From positions 1 through 28,068 of the IMG/VR virus record IMGVR_UViG_3300025759_000525: a DNA stretch of 28,068 bases; one strand, given 5' to 3'. Under the pieces are notes generated by a model. It worked only from the letters and a program-made list of their open reading frames with translations. It was not told the DNA's origin and did no database searches. Positions 1 through 6,708 of this stretch are shown here, piece after piece. The stretch is from a virus. The stretch's first letter is position 1, and each line of letters starts with the position of its first letter. Position numbers and translations under genes: made by a program.

Positions 1-1
1 G

Positions 2-946
2 CAAGGTTGGTGGAAGTTAGATGCTTCTGCTACTTATGATGGTACTAACTGGACTATACCTGATGACAGTTCTAATTCAAACGATGGCACAAGCTCAGGA
101 ATGACTCAAGCCAACCTGATACAAAGTGATTTAAGTTTTATAAGTGGTTACTCTCCGTATGCTTTAGATTTTGATTCTGGTAGTGGTGATTATTTACAAG
201 TTCCTAATACTACAGATTTTGATTTTGGAACAGGAGATTTTACTTGGTCATTATGGATAAATTACGAAACACACGTTAATTATTCAGGTTTATTAGTTAC
301 TGGAACTTCTAATAGTGAATATAGATTAAAATTCCAATTTAGTGGACAAATATTATTTATGCAAAATGCTGATGGAGATTCTCAAGTAGCCAATTTAGGA
401 ACTAATATTACTGGTACAGGATGGCATCATTTGTGTCTTGTAAGAAATTCAGGAACAATTACTACTTATTTAGATGGTTCTGCTGTTGATACAGATTCAA
501 GAACGGGTAACGTTAACTCTAATGGTAATGATTTATTAATTGGAAGAAATGGAAGTAGTTATTTTAATGGTAAACTGTCAAATATTTCAATTTGGAATGC
601 TGGTTTAACATCTTCACAAGTAACAGAAATTTATAGTGAAGGTATTCCTCAAAATCTCTTAAATCACTCTGCAGCAAGTTCACTCGTATCGTGGTGGCAG
701 TTAGGAAGTAACAGTTCTTTTAATACTAACTGGACTGTACTTGATGAAGTGACTGCAAGTGGCAACAATGGAACATCTGTAAATATGACTGAGGATGATA
801 TAGTAGATGGTGTTGGTAGTTATGCAAATGGATTGAGTTCTGGAATGGGTGGAGATGAAATTATCGGCTCAGCTCCGTTTTCAGATGCAAATTCGCTTTC
901 AATTAATATGGACGTTTTAGATAGAACAGAAGACACACCAGCGTGA
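2..946 (+). CDS. LamG-like surface/fibre protein, 5' truncated
   Basis: The reading frame is open from the first bases, so the protein starts before the window; 314 residues are visible. A LamG/concanavalin A-like beta-sandwich is suggested by YALDFDSGSGDYLQVPN, the FTWSLWINY strand, GWHHLCLVRNSGTITTYLDG and LLIGRNGSSYFNGKLSNISIWN, a series typical of the family. The sandwich is bracketed by two similar linker units, WWKLDASATYDGTNWTIPD near the visible start and WWQLGSNSSFNTNWTVLDE about 230 residues later, each followed by an N-N/D-G-T motif. Such repeated modules usually sit in virion surface or tail-fibre proteins that bind host glycans. The role is inferred from the domain and from the position next to lysis genes. 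There is no catalytic signature. Confidence 0.75.
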   Translation, partial: QGWWKLDASATYDGTNWTIPDDSSNSNDGTSSGMTQANLIQSDLSFISGYSPYALDFDSGSGDYLQVPNTTDFDFGTGDFTWSLWINYETHVNYSGLLVTGTSNSEYRLKFQFSGQILFMQNADGDSQVANLGTNITGTGWHHLCLVRNSGTITTYLDGSAVDTDSRTGNVNSNGNDLLIGRNGSSYFNGKLSNISIWNAGLTSSQVTEIYSEGIPQNLLNHSAASSLVSWWQLGSNSSFNTNWTVLDEVTASGNNGTSVNMTEDDIVDGVGSYANGLSSGMGGDEIIGSAPFSDANSLSINMDVLDRTEDTPA

Positions 947-971
947 AGTTAATAATATTAAATAAATAAAA

Positions 972-1217
972 ATGAACAATAGAACATACATAATTTGTAA
1001 TTTATCAGACAGCAACCTTGTGCTTTTTTCACAAGTAAATCAAAGTTCTGCTCAATCTGTAAGAAGGAATTTAGCTAATACTGAAATGGTTTTAAGTTAC
1101 CAAGTTGAACCAAGTTTTATAACTGATGGAACTTTAACGCCTTTAGGAGTATACACTCACGAAGAAATTTTAGTTATTTTAGCTGGCAGCGATTGGAGTG
1201 AACCAATGCCAGAATAA
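972..1217 (+). CDS. Hypothetical 81-aa protein
   Basis: A small acidic protein with no domain I recognise. It begins MNNRTYIICNLSD and ends SDWSEPMPE, and it has mixed strand and helix character without a membrane segment or signal peptide. It starts 25 bases after the LamG gene, and its stop overlaps the next start by one base (TAATG), which suggests translational coupling into the lysis genes. Position makes it a candidate fibre accessory or chaperone, but the sequence itself does not show this. Confidence 0.6.
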   Translation: MNNRTYIICNLSDSNLVLFSQVNQSSAQSVRRNLANTEMVLSYQVEPSFITDGTLTPLGVYTHEEILVILAGSDWSEPMPE

Positions 1218-1543
1218 TGAATTGCTTAAAAAGTATAAAGATGGATGACCACAGTATATTAATGGCTGTTACTGCTTTAATATCCGCAATTGGATTAAAA
1301 GAGGTTTGGAGTATATTTAAACAAAAGATTGATATTAACGCAAAGAAAGAAGAAAGAAGCGACAGCATGTATGCTCAGCAAGTTGCAGTTCTTAGTAATA
1401 AGATACAACAGCTTGAAACAAAGATTGAATTATTGATTGAAGAAAATATACAGTTAAGGGTTAAAGTTGTGAAGATGGAAGCACGTTTAATTACAAGTGC
1501 TAAGAAAAAAGTAAATAAAAGAAAAGATGAGAAAAGTAAATAA
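1217..1543 (+). CDS. Membrane-anchored coiled-coil protein of the lysis region
   Basis: 108 residues. A hydrophobic stretch at about residues 14-31 (ILMAVTALISAIGLKEVWSIF) is followed by a long charged helix at 40-95 with heptad-like hydrophobics (VAVLSNKIQQLETKIELLI) and a very basic tail (KKKVNKRKDEKSK). One membrane anchor plus a coiled coil directly before an endolysin suggests a holin- or spanin-like accessory, but no family match is clear. The true start may be Met9 at 1241, since the first start overlaps the upstream stop by one base and adds only MNCLKSIK. The 3' end overlaps the amidase gene by 17 bases. Confidence 0.6.
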   Translation: MNCLKSIKMDDHSILMAVTALISAIGLKEVWSIFKQKIDINAKKEERSDSMYAQQVAVLSNKIQQLETKIELLIEENIQLRVKVVKMEARLITSAKKKVNKRKDEKSK

Positions 1544-2039
1544 AATTGTAATACATTGTACTGCTACCAAAGAAGGGCAGAATGTTAGTCCAGCTACTAT
1601 AAAGAAGTGGCATTTAAACAGAGGTTTTTCAGACATTGGCTATCACTATATTATTGGTACAGAAGGGAAAATTAATTCAGGTAGACCAGTTTCTAAAATT
1701 GGTGCGCACGTTAAGAATGGTAATAGCGACAGCATTGGAATCGCATATACAGGAGGGCTTGACGTAAATGGTAAAGCAAAAGACACAAGAACAGAAGCTC
1801 AAAAAGCATCATTAATTAAAATACTAAAAGTTTTAAAAAACATTTATCCTAAAGCAAGTATACATGGACATAGAGACTACTCACCTGACAAAGATGGCGA
1901 TGGTGTAGAGGAACACGAATTTATGAAGCAATGTCCTTGTTTTTCAGCAGAGGAAGAATATTTAGATTTACAACCAAAATCATTTAAACCAAAAACAAAA
2001 AAAGTAAAAGAAAAACTAAATGGAAAAAAATCAAACTAA
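1527..2039 (+). CDS. N-acetylmuramoyl-L-alanine amidase, endolysin (Amidase_2 type)
   Basis: 170 residues forming a single catalytic domain of the T7-lysozyme/PGRP type, which cleaves the amide bond between MurNAc and the peptide stem. Visible landmarks are KIVIHCTAT with zinc ligand His10, the GYHYIIG strand (Tyr39, His40), HGHRDYSPD with the second zinc ligand His115, and KQCPCF with Lys134 and the third ligand Cys136. These match the His/His/Cys zinc site and catalytic Lys of T7 lysozyme. There is no signal peptide or cell-wall-binding domain; the tail after residue 150 is basic and probably disordered. Export would therefore need a holin, and a candidate lies two genes downstream. The start overlaps the preceding gene by 17 bases. 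Confidence 0.93.
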   Translation: MRKVNKIVIHCTATKEGQNVSPATIKKWHLNRGFSDIGYHYIIGTEGKINSGRPVSKIGAHVKNGNSDSIGIAYTGGLDVNGKAKDTRTEAQKASLIKILKVLKNIYPKASIHGHRDYSPDKDGDGVEEHEFMKQCPCFSAEEEYLDLQPKSFKPKTKKVKEKLNGKKSN

Positions 2040-2133
2040 TTTAGAAGACTTAATTAAAAGAATGGAAAACGTTCCAGTTCCAGAAAGAACCTGTAACATA
2101 GATGACGAAACTTGTGAAAGTTGTAGCGGATGA
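2020..2133 (+). CDS. 37-aa cysteine-containing microprotein
   Basis: A short open frame that fits exactly between its neighbours: it starts 20 bases inside the amidase gene and ends in an ATGA overlap with the next start at 2130. The protein begins MEKNQTNLEDLIKRMENVPV and ends TCNIDDETCESCSG. The three cysteines (C-x6-C-x2-C) at the C terminus could bind metal or form a disulfide. No family is recognised. Support rests on the exact tiling of start and stop in a genome where most genes overlap this way. Confidence 0.5.
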   Translation: MEKNQTNLEDLIKRMENVPVPERTCNIDDETCESCSG

Positions 2134-2567
2134 AGAAACTGCAAGACACTAAAATAGGACAATTACTAAAAGAAAAAGCACCACAAGTTTTTGAGGTAGC
2201 AAAGAACCTTTTGCCAGACAAAGGTTTATTAGGAGTTGTTAAAAATTTAGTTAGTCAATCAGATTTATCAAAAGAAGATAAAGAACAAATACACAAGCAG
2301 CTTGTAGAGTTTTACGAGTTAGAAGTGCAAGACAGAGACAGTGCAAGAGATAGAGAAGTTAAAATGGCTGAGGCTGGTGCTAATGACTGGATGATGAATG
2401 TTACAGGTATTATCGGTTTAGCTTGTTTTGTTTTTATTATTTATTCAGTTGTATATATTCCTGCAGTTTTAGAAAATGAATTGTTTATACATTTGATGGG
2501 CATGGTAGAAGGTGTTGTTATTGGAAACATCTTTGCTTTTTACTACGGAACAAGCTCCAAAAAGTAA
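2130..2567 (+). CDS. Putative holin (GTA-holin-like), two or three membrane segments
   Basis: 145 residues. A soluble, charged N-terminal helical part (1-85) carries a D-R-D-S-A-R-D-R-E-V run, then W-M-M-N-V begins two hydrophobic segments at about 91-110 (VTGIIGLACFVFIIYSVVYI) and 117-139 (FIHLMGMVEGVVIGNIFAFYYG). The layout, a DR/DSAR-rich helix followed by paired membrane helices near the C terminus, resembles the 3TM holin family found with gene transfer agents and phages. The position after the amidase supports a role in membrane permeabilisation. The exact family is a judgement from pattern, not a search. Confidence 0.6.
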   Translation: MKKLQDTKIGQLLKEKAPQVFEVAKNLLPDKGLLGVVKNLVSQSDLSKEDKEQIHKQLVEFYELEVQDRDSARDREVKMAEAGANDWMMNVTGIIGLACFVFIIYSVVYIPAVLENELFIHLMGMVEGVVIGNIFAFYYGTSSKK

Positions 2568-2587
2568 TTAATATTTTTTTTTATATA

Positions 2588-2608
2588 TTTAACAAAAAAA
2601 CTGTTAAA
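2588..2608 (+). repeat. Inverted repeat TTTAACA-N7-TGTTAAA over a start codon
   Basis: Perfect 7-bp arms, TTTAACA at 2588-2594 and TGTTAAA at 2602-2608, with loop AAAAAAC. The last base is the A of the ATG of the phosphoesterase gene, so the element could act as an operator or as an mRNA hairpin occluding the start. A very similar element follows the gene at 3674-3693. A TATATTTA box (2584-2591) overlaps the left arm, but no TTTG lies at the expected distance upstream. Confidence 0.45.
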
Positions 2609-3672
2609 TGAAATCACATAATAAAAGGTGGCGAGAGAAAGGTGCTAACCCAAGATACCGTTTAAATACAGACGAAGCACAAATTATAAATGATTATAGA
2701 AGGTTAAAACAAGAAGCACAAGCAGAAGGTTTAAATCCTAATGACATTCACAGCGGGTGGATTAAAAACAAAAAAGCCAGTTTATACTTTAAAAATCCTA
2801 ATTTTAAGAAAAACGATTTAAAGGAGTTTAAGAAACAATTATTAAACGACTTAAAAGAATATTCACCAAACTTTGAAAAGGTTGTTAAACCTAAAGTAAA
2901 AGACGGACATTGCCTTTTAATATCACCAGCAGATATACACATTGGTAAATTATGTAAATCTTTTGTAAGTGGAGAAGAATACAATAAACAAATAGCAGTA
3001 CAAAGAACATTAGAAGCTATTGACGGAATATTACAAAAAAGCAACGGTTTTAATATAGATAAATTAGTTCTATGTATTGGTAATGATGTAATGCACATTG
3101 ACACACCAAGTGGTGGTAAAACTACAAGAGGAACGGTTCAGGATGTAGACGGTATGTTTTTTGAACATTTCCATATAGCAAAAAGATTATATATAAATAT
3201 TATTGAAACATTAGTTAGTTTCTATCCTGATTTACACGTTGTTTATAATAGTAGTAATCACGATTACTTAACTGGGTTTTGTTTAGCAGATACAATTTCA
3301 ACTTATTTTAGAAATAGTAAAAACATTACTTTTGACATTAGTTTAAAACATAGAAAGTATTATACTTATTATGATAACTTAATTGGAAGTACACACGGAG
3401 ATGGTGCTAAATGGGATTTACTACCATTATTAATGGCTGATGAGTGTTCAGAATGGAGCAGAACTAAATACAGGTATATGTTTACACATCACGTACATCA
3501 TAAAATAACTAAAGATTTAGTTGGTTGTACTTTAAGCAGTTTTCGCAGCCCATCACCAGCAGATAGTTGGCATCATAAAATGGGATATACTTCTTCAAAT
3601 AATCAAGGTATTGAAGGAGTAATATTCTCTAAACGTAATGGCCAAGTAGCCAGAATCACACATTTATTTTAG
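2608..3672 (+). CDS. Calcineurin-like metallophosphoesterase
   Basis: 354 residues. The metallophosphatase signature appears in order: D109-I-H111 (PADIHIGK), G158-N-D160 (CIGNDVMH), N217-H-D219 (SSNHDY), H263-G-D265 (STHGDG) and H294-H-V-H-H298. These are the dimetal-site residues of calcineurin/Mre11-type phosphoesterases. The N-terminal 95 residues are basic and helical and may bind nucleic acid. Substrate cannot be read from the sequence; DNA or a cyclic nucleotide are both possible. The gene stands alone between the lysis genes and the early region, with a similar inverted repeat on each side. Confidence 0.8.
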   Translation: MKSHNKRWREKGANPRYRLNTDEAQIINDYRRLKQEAQAEGLNPNDIHSGWIKNKKASLYFKNPNFKKNDLKEFKKQLLNDLKEYSPNFEKVVKPKVKDGHCLLISPADIHIGKLCKSFVSGEEYNKQIAVQRTLEAIDGILQKSNGFNIDKLVLCIGNDVMHIDTPSGGKTTRGTVQDVDGMFFEHFHIAKRLYINIIETLVSFYPDLHVVYNSSNHDYLTGFCLADTISTYFRNSKNITFDISLKHRKYYTYYDNLIGSTHGDGAKWDLLPLLMADECSEWSRTKYRYMFTHHVHHKITKDLVGCTLSSFRSPSPADSWHHKMGYTSSNNQGIEGVIFSKRNGQVARITHLF

Positions 3673-3673
3673 A

Positions 3674-3693
3674 ATTAACATTTAATTGTTAAT
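3674..3693 (+). repeat. Inverted repeat ATTAACA-N6-TGTTAAT after the phosphoesterase gene
   Basis: Perfect 7-bp arms (3674-3680 and 3687-3693) with loop TTTAAT, two bases after the stop codon and followed by AAAGTTTTT. It could be a weak terminator. Its arms share TTAACA/TGTTAA with the element at 2588-2608, so it may equally be a protein-binding operator close to the promoter-like site at 3709-3743. Confidence 0.4.
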
Positions 3694-3708
3694 AAAGTTT
3701 TTAGTGTG

Positions 3709-3743
3709 TTTTGTTATTTGTATTATAATTATATATATATTTA
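3709..3743 (+). promoter_or_regulatory. Candidate Bacteroidota-type early promoter
   Basis: TTTTG at 3709-3713 and TATATTTA at 3736-3743 are separated by 22 bases. This approximates the Bacteroidota primary-sigma consensus (TTTG about 19-22 bases before TAnnTTTG), with 7 of 8 matches in the second box. It lies 26 bases before the first early gene at 3770. The AT-rich background makes chance matches likely, hence moderate confidence. Confidence 0.4.
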
Positions 3744-3769
3744 CAACCATAATCTTAAAAACATATATT

Positions 3770-3955
3770 ATGAAAAACATAAAACAAGAACTATTAAACG
3801 GAAAATTTTTAGAATTTACAAACTCTAACGAAGATTTAATAGAAGTTGTATTATTTAACGGGACTTTCGCAGTCATATTAAATGGTAGATGCGTGAAAGC
3901 TACAAAAACATTTAAACCAATTAAAGATAAATTAGAATTTTTAGAAGCTATTTAA
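3770..3955 (+). CDS. Hypothetical 61-aa early protein
   Basis: First gene of the early region. It begins MKNIKQELLNGKFLEFTNSN and contains VVLFNGTFAVILNGRCVKA, which reads as a beta-rich fold. The ATG at 3770 is preferred. The frame stays open upstream to a TTG at 3686, but that extension is a hydrophobic artefact of the AT-rich leader and would run through the candidate promoter. No function can be assigned. Confidence 0.6.
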   Translation: MKNIKQELLNGKFLEFTNSNEDLIEVVLFNGTFAVILNGRCVKATKTFKPIKDKLEFLEAI

Positions 3956-3958
3956 CAA

Positions 3959-4072
3959 ATGGATATATTTAATAATAAAACACAAATCTTTAACGACTTA
4001 GAAGAACTAAGTCAATTAGCAAATAAAATAGATAAACAAAACGAACAATTAATTAACTATATAAATAAATAA
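3959..4072 (+). CDS. 37-aa helical microprotein
   Basis: Open frame starting three bases after the previous stop and ending two bases before the next start. It begins MDIFNNKTQIFNDLEELSQL and reads as one amphipathic helix with leucine/isoleucine repeats (DLEELSQLANKIDKQNEQLI). It may be a small binding or inhibitor peptide. No family is recognised; the exact tiling is the main support. Confidence 0.5.
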   Translation: MDIFNNKTQIFNDLEELSQLANKIDKQNEQLINYINK

Positions 4073-4074
4073 TT

Positions 4075-4230
4075 ATGAGCAGAGAAATATCATATACAAC
4101 AAGAACCTTTTACGTGCCAGCAAATAAAATTGACACGCTGGTAGAATTTCAAGGTAAATGCAAAGAGAACGGACACAGGTCATATTCTGAGGTGTTACTA
4201 AGTTTAATGGAGCAATACAATAAATCATGA
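4075..4230 (+). CDS. Small ribbon-helix-helix-like DNA-binding protein
   Basis: 51 residues, beginning MSREISYTTRTFYVPANKI. A short N-terminal strand (TRTFYVPA) is followed by two helices separated by a turn (DTLVEFQGKCKENG, then SYSEVLLSLMEQYN), the size and pattern of Arc/MetJ ribbon-helix-helix repressors. If correct it would be a transcriptional regulator acting as a dimer, and the inverted repeats at 2588 and 3674 would be natural targets to test. It ends in an ATGA overlap with the next gene. Confidence 0.5.
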   Translation: MSREISYTTRTFYVPANKIDTLVEFQGKCKENGHRSYSEVLLSLMEQYNKS

Positions 4231-4544
4231 TACATTATCCGCACCCTCACAACGAACAGCACCATAATGAAAACATATCTCATTGGTGGGCTTATGAAAC
4301 TAACAAGTATTTACAAGACAGATTAAGAAACTTAGTTGTTAGAGCCAATTGGAATAAAAGAATTATTTGTCAAATAAGATTATCAAACAATGACTTAGAA
4401 ATACATAGACACAGGTTTGAAGGTTACATTTCACAATTAGACAACATTGCAAAACAATTAAAAACTATTGCGGTGCAATACAATGAACAAAGAATAAATA
4501 AATTAAAAACTATATTTACAAAAATTAAAAACTATGAAAATTAA
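4227..4544 (+). CDS. Hypothetical 105-aa protein with His-rich N terminus
   Basis: It begins MIHYPHPHNEQHHNENISHW, unusually rich in histidine (seven in the first 19 residues), followed by helical sequence with many Arg, Asn and Gln residues and a C-terminal helix (RFEGYISQLDNIAKQLKTI). There is no membrane segment. The histidine cluster could bind metal, but no conserved site can be named. It overlaps the next gene by 11 bases. Confidence 0.55.
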   Translation: MIHYPHPHNEQHHNENISHWWAYETNKYLQDRLRNLVVRANWNKRIICQIRLSNNDLEIHRHRFEGYISQLDNIAKQLKTIAVQYNEQRINKLKTIFTKIKNYEN

Positions 4545-4908
4545 AGAAATAGCACAAAAATATAATTTATCAAAAGATGACTTTTGGGAATTAAAAAGAG
4601 GTACACGCTCAATGTGGATTATAACGCATGATGCTTGCGAAAAGATAGCAGCACAAGAAAATATACAATTCGGCGCACCTACAATATACAGAGACAGCAA
4701 CCAAGATGTTGCAATTGTTGGAGATGCAAAAAGAGGTAATAAAATAATCTGGTCAACTGGTGAAGCAAGTCCTAAGAACTGCAAAGCTCCTTATCCTTTT
4801 GCAATGGCTGAAAAGAGACTGAAGGACAGACTCGTTTTAAAATTAATAAATGCGTATGAATATGGTATCTATTCAGATTCTGAGGCAGATAACTTTAAAA
4901 AACAATGA
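4534..4908 (+). CDS. Conserved phage protein, possible recombination/annealing accessory
   Basis: 124 residues. The C-terminal half has the pattern YPFAMAEKRLKDRLVLKLIN followed by YSDSEADNF, a signature I associate with phage proteins near recombination and replication genes, some of them annealing-type or Rad52-like. The N terminus (IKEIAQKYNLSKDDFWEL) looks like a helix-turn-helix. It lies directly upstream of a RecE-like exonuclease, where a single-strand annealing partner would be expected. At 124 residues it is shorter than most annealing proteins, so this is a hypothesis from context. Confidence 0.4.
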   Translation: MKIKEIAQKYNLSKDDFWELKRGTRSMWIITHDACEKIAAQENIQFGAPTIYRDSNQDVAIVGDAKRGNKIIWSTGEASPKNCKAPYPFAMAEKRLKDRLVLKLINAYEYGIYSDSEADNFKKQ

Positions 4909-4997
4909 TAGAGACAAACGTTTTAGAGGTGATACAAGTGGTCTTGCTTTGCCTCACATTAGGGTTTTTAATCGGAACTCATTTAAATAAAAAATAA
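4905..4997 (+). CDS. 30-aa single-span membrane microprotein
   Basis: Starts in an ATGA overlap with the previous stop. It begins MIETNVLEVIQVVLLCLTLG and ends FLIGTHLNKK, giving a hydrophobic segment at about residues 7-25 and a basic end. It may be an inner-membrane peptide; similar tiny membrane proteins recur at 5935 and 9090. Function unknown. Confidence 0.45.
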   Translation: MIETNVLEVIQVVLLCLTLGFLIGTHLNKK

Positions 4998-5012
4998 ATT
5001 AAACTATATATT

Positions 5013-5741
5013 ATGAAAAAGAATCACTTAAGCTACTCGGCATTATGCCAGTTTAAAAAGTCACCTAATCACTTATTGGCTTACTGGAATAAAGAAACAA
5101 AAACAACTGATGCAATGCAGTTTGGTACAATAATACATAAGATGTTATTAGAACCAGAAACATTTACTGATGAGTTTGCAATCTTTGAAGGTGCAAGAAG
5201 AGCTGGTAAACAATGGCAAGAGTTTAAAGAACAGAACGAAGGTAAAACACTAATTAAGCAACAAGAGTTAGACGATGCTAATAAAATAATTAACAACGCT
5301 TTATCTCATCCAGTACTTACTGAAATGATGCTGAATAAAGAAGCAACAGAAATTAGATTGGAATGGAAACATAAAGGAGTTGATTTTAAAGGCTTTGCTG
5401 ACCTTCTAACAACGTTTAACGGTAGAAAGTGTGTAGTAGATATTAAAACCACTTTTGATGCTGGTAGACGTTTTGAGCGTGACTTATACTATAATGACTA
5501 TAAAATGCAATTAGCAATGTATCAAGACCAGTATGACAAAGATACTGACGCTTATATTGTAGCAATAGAAACAGCAACACCTTTTAACATACAGGTTTAT
5601 AAATTAGACGATAGTTTATTATTTAAAGGCTGGATGGATTACGACCATTACACTGATAAGTTTTTAGAATGGGATGGTAAGCCACAAGGTTACTCAAATA
5701 GTATAGTAGAAGTAAAAACAGAAACAGAAGAAATATTATGA
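5013..5741 (+). CDS. RecE-like PD-(D/E)XK exonuclease (DUF3799 type)
   Basis: 242 residues, the size of a RecE C-terminal nuclease domain. Landmarks are LSYSALCQFKKSP at the start, FGTIIHKMLLEP (His42), the KGFADLL strand (Asp130), VVDIKTT (Asp143-x-Lys145) and the helix with MQLAMYQDQY (Gln166, Gln171). Together these give the H...D...D-x-K...Q pattern of RecE/lambda-exonuclease-like enzymes. The expected reaction is 5'-3' degradation of one strand of duplex DNA to produce 3' tails for annealing. The neighbour upstream (4534) may be the annealing partner, and an SSB-like gene follows at 6386. It ends in an ATGA overlap with the next gene. Confidence 0.85.
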   Translation: MKKNHLSYSALCQFKKSPNHLLAYWNKETKTTDAMQFGTIIHKMLLEPETFTDEFAIFEGARRAGKQWQEFKEQNEGKTLIKQQELDDANKIINNALSHPVLTEMMLNKEATEIRLEWKHKGVDFKGFADLLTTFNGRKCVVDIKTTFDAGRRFERDLYYNDYKMQLAMYQDQYDKDTDAYIVAIETATPFNIQVYKLDDSLLFKGWMDYDHYTDKFLEWDGKPQGYSNSIVEVKTETEEIL

Positions 5742-5938
5742 AAAAAATAATTGACTTTTATATAACTACTAAAAGAGAATTAAAATTTCAATTAGAGCTT
5801 ACAGATTTGCAATATAATGATTGGTTAAAAAATCAATTAGATTCAGATGTTGAACAAGTTATATTGAATTACTATGATGAAAATTCTGAAGAAATTGAAA
5901 TGAATTTACAACATAAATTAATAAATAATAAATTATGA
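5738..5938 (+). CDS. Hypothetical 66-aa protein
   Basis: Small acidic protein beginning MKKIIDFYITTKRELKFQLE, a short strand followed by charged helices (QYNDWLKNQLDSDVEQVILN). No domain recognised. It is translationally coupled on both sides: ATGA overlap with the exonuclease gene before it and with the microprotein gene after it. It may be a partner of the exonuclease, by position only. Confidence 0.55.
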   Translation: MKKIIDFYITTKRELKFQLELTDLQYNDWLKNQLDSDVEQVILNYYDENSEEIEMNLQHKLINNKL

Positions 5939-6090
5939 AAAAATTTGCAATAATAGGAGGCTTAAGTTTAATGACTGCTGGAACTACTAACATGGTTTGG
6001 CACAAACAAAACTTAAATTTAAATCCTAATACATTTGCAATAGCTACAGGAGGGTTTTTTGTAGCTGTAGGAATAACGTATAAATTTTAA
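5935..6090 (+). CDS. 51-aa membrane microprotein
   Basis: Begins MKKFAIIGGLSLMTAGTTNM and ends FFVAVGITYKF. Two hydrophobic stretches, at about 4-18 and 34-48, are separated by a short polar loop (HKQNLNLNPN). It starts in an ATGA overlap with the previous stop and ends two bases before the next start. The first stretch could also be a signal peptide. Function unknown. Confidence 0.5.
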   Translation: MKKFAIIGGLSLMTAGTTNMVWHKQNLNLNPNTFAIATGGFFVAVGITYKF

Positions 6091-6092
6091 TT

Positions 6093-6386
6093 ATGTATAA
6101 GACTAAACAATATTACGAAGAAAATAAAGAGTATTACATTAAAAAAGCTAAAGAATGGAGACATGAAAATCCAGAAAGTAATAAAAAACATTTAAAAAAA
6201 TATTATCATAAAGATTCTCCAGAAGAAGGTGTTTCAACTGGTTGTCTTAACAAAAGAAATAGCAGAGCTAAACAGAGAGCAAAAGGTGATTTACATATTT
6301 ACTGCGAATGTGGTTCTAAAGTTATTAGAAGCAATATGGGTAGACATAAAACAACTAAAAAACATTTAGAATATTATAAATTTTAA
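6093..6386 (+). CDS. Small basic protein with a C2H2-like zinc finger
   Basis: 97 residues, very lysine/tyrosine-rich at the N terminus (MYKTKQYYEENKEYYIKKAK). The C-terminal third has C-E-C-G-S-K-V-I-R-S-N-M-G-R-H-K-T-T-K-K-H, a C-x-C-x12-H-x5-H arrangement that fits a classical zinc finger with short Cys spacing. The basic charge and finger suggest nucleic-acid binding, perhaps in recombination or transcription. The stop overlaps the next start by one base (TAATG). Confidence 0.6.
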   Translation: MYKTKQYYEENKEYYIKKAKEWRHENPESNKKHLKKYYHKDSPEEGVSTGCLNKRNSRAKQRAKGDLHIYCECGSKVIRSNMGRHKTTKKHLEYYKF

Positions 6387-6703
6387 TGATAAAAAAAGAA
6401 TGGCAATGGATGCCAGATTATAAACAAAAACAAATAACAATGAATAAAAAAGAAGAAACAATATATTGCGGAAGCGGTAAAGTTATGAATGACAAATGGT
6501 TAAAAGTGACTATTAATCCAACTAAAATTGCTGATTACATTCAAGAGTTTAATGGTAATAAATTCATCAAACTAAATATTAATATAAAAGATGAGCCAGA
6601 CCAGTATGACAAAAATGTAAGTATTAGTGTAGATACTTGGAAGCCAGATGCAGAAGCACCAAGAGCTGCTGTAAAAGAAACTTCAAATGACTTACCCTTT
6701 TAA
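6386..6703 (+). CDS. Putative single-stranded DNA-binding protein (SSB-like tip)
   Basis: 105 residues. The core from residue 23 (EETIYCGSGKVMNDKWLKVTIN, NKFIKLNINIKDEP, NVSISVDTWKP) reads as a compact beta-barrel, followed by a linker and the C terminus ETSNDLPF. The acidic-hydrophobic D-L-P-F end is like the SSB tip (DDIPF) that recruits partner proteins. OB-fold length is short but plausible for a phage protein. The start may instead be Met19 at 6440; the upstream start is favoured by the TAATG coupling. Its position among nuclease and helicase genes fits replication/recombination. Confidence 0.6.
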   Translation: MIKKEWQWMPDYKQKQITMNKKEETIYCGSGKVMNDKWLKVTINPTKIADYIQEFNGNKFIKLNINIKDEPDQYDKNVSISVDTWKPDAEAPRAAVKETSNDLPF

Positions 6704-6708
6704 ATACC

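Noticed and set aside
3686-3769. Hydrophobic N-terminal extension of the 3770 gene from a TTG
   Set aside because: It translates AT-rich leader including the candidate promoter; the ATG at 3770 fits better.
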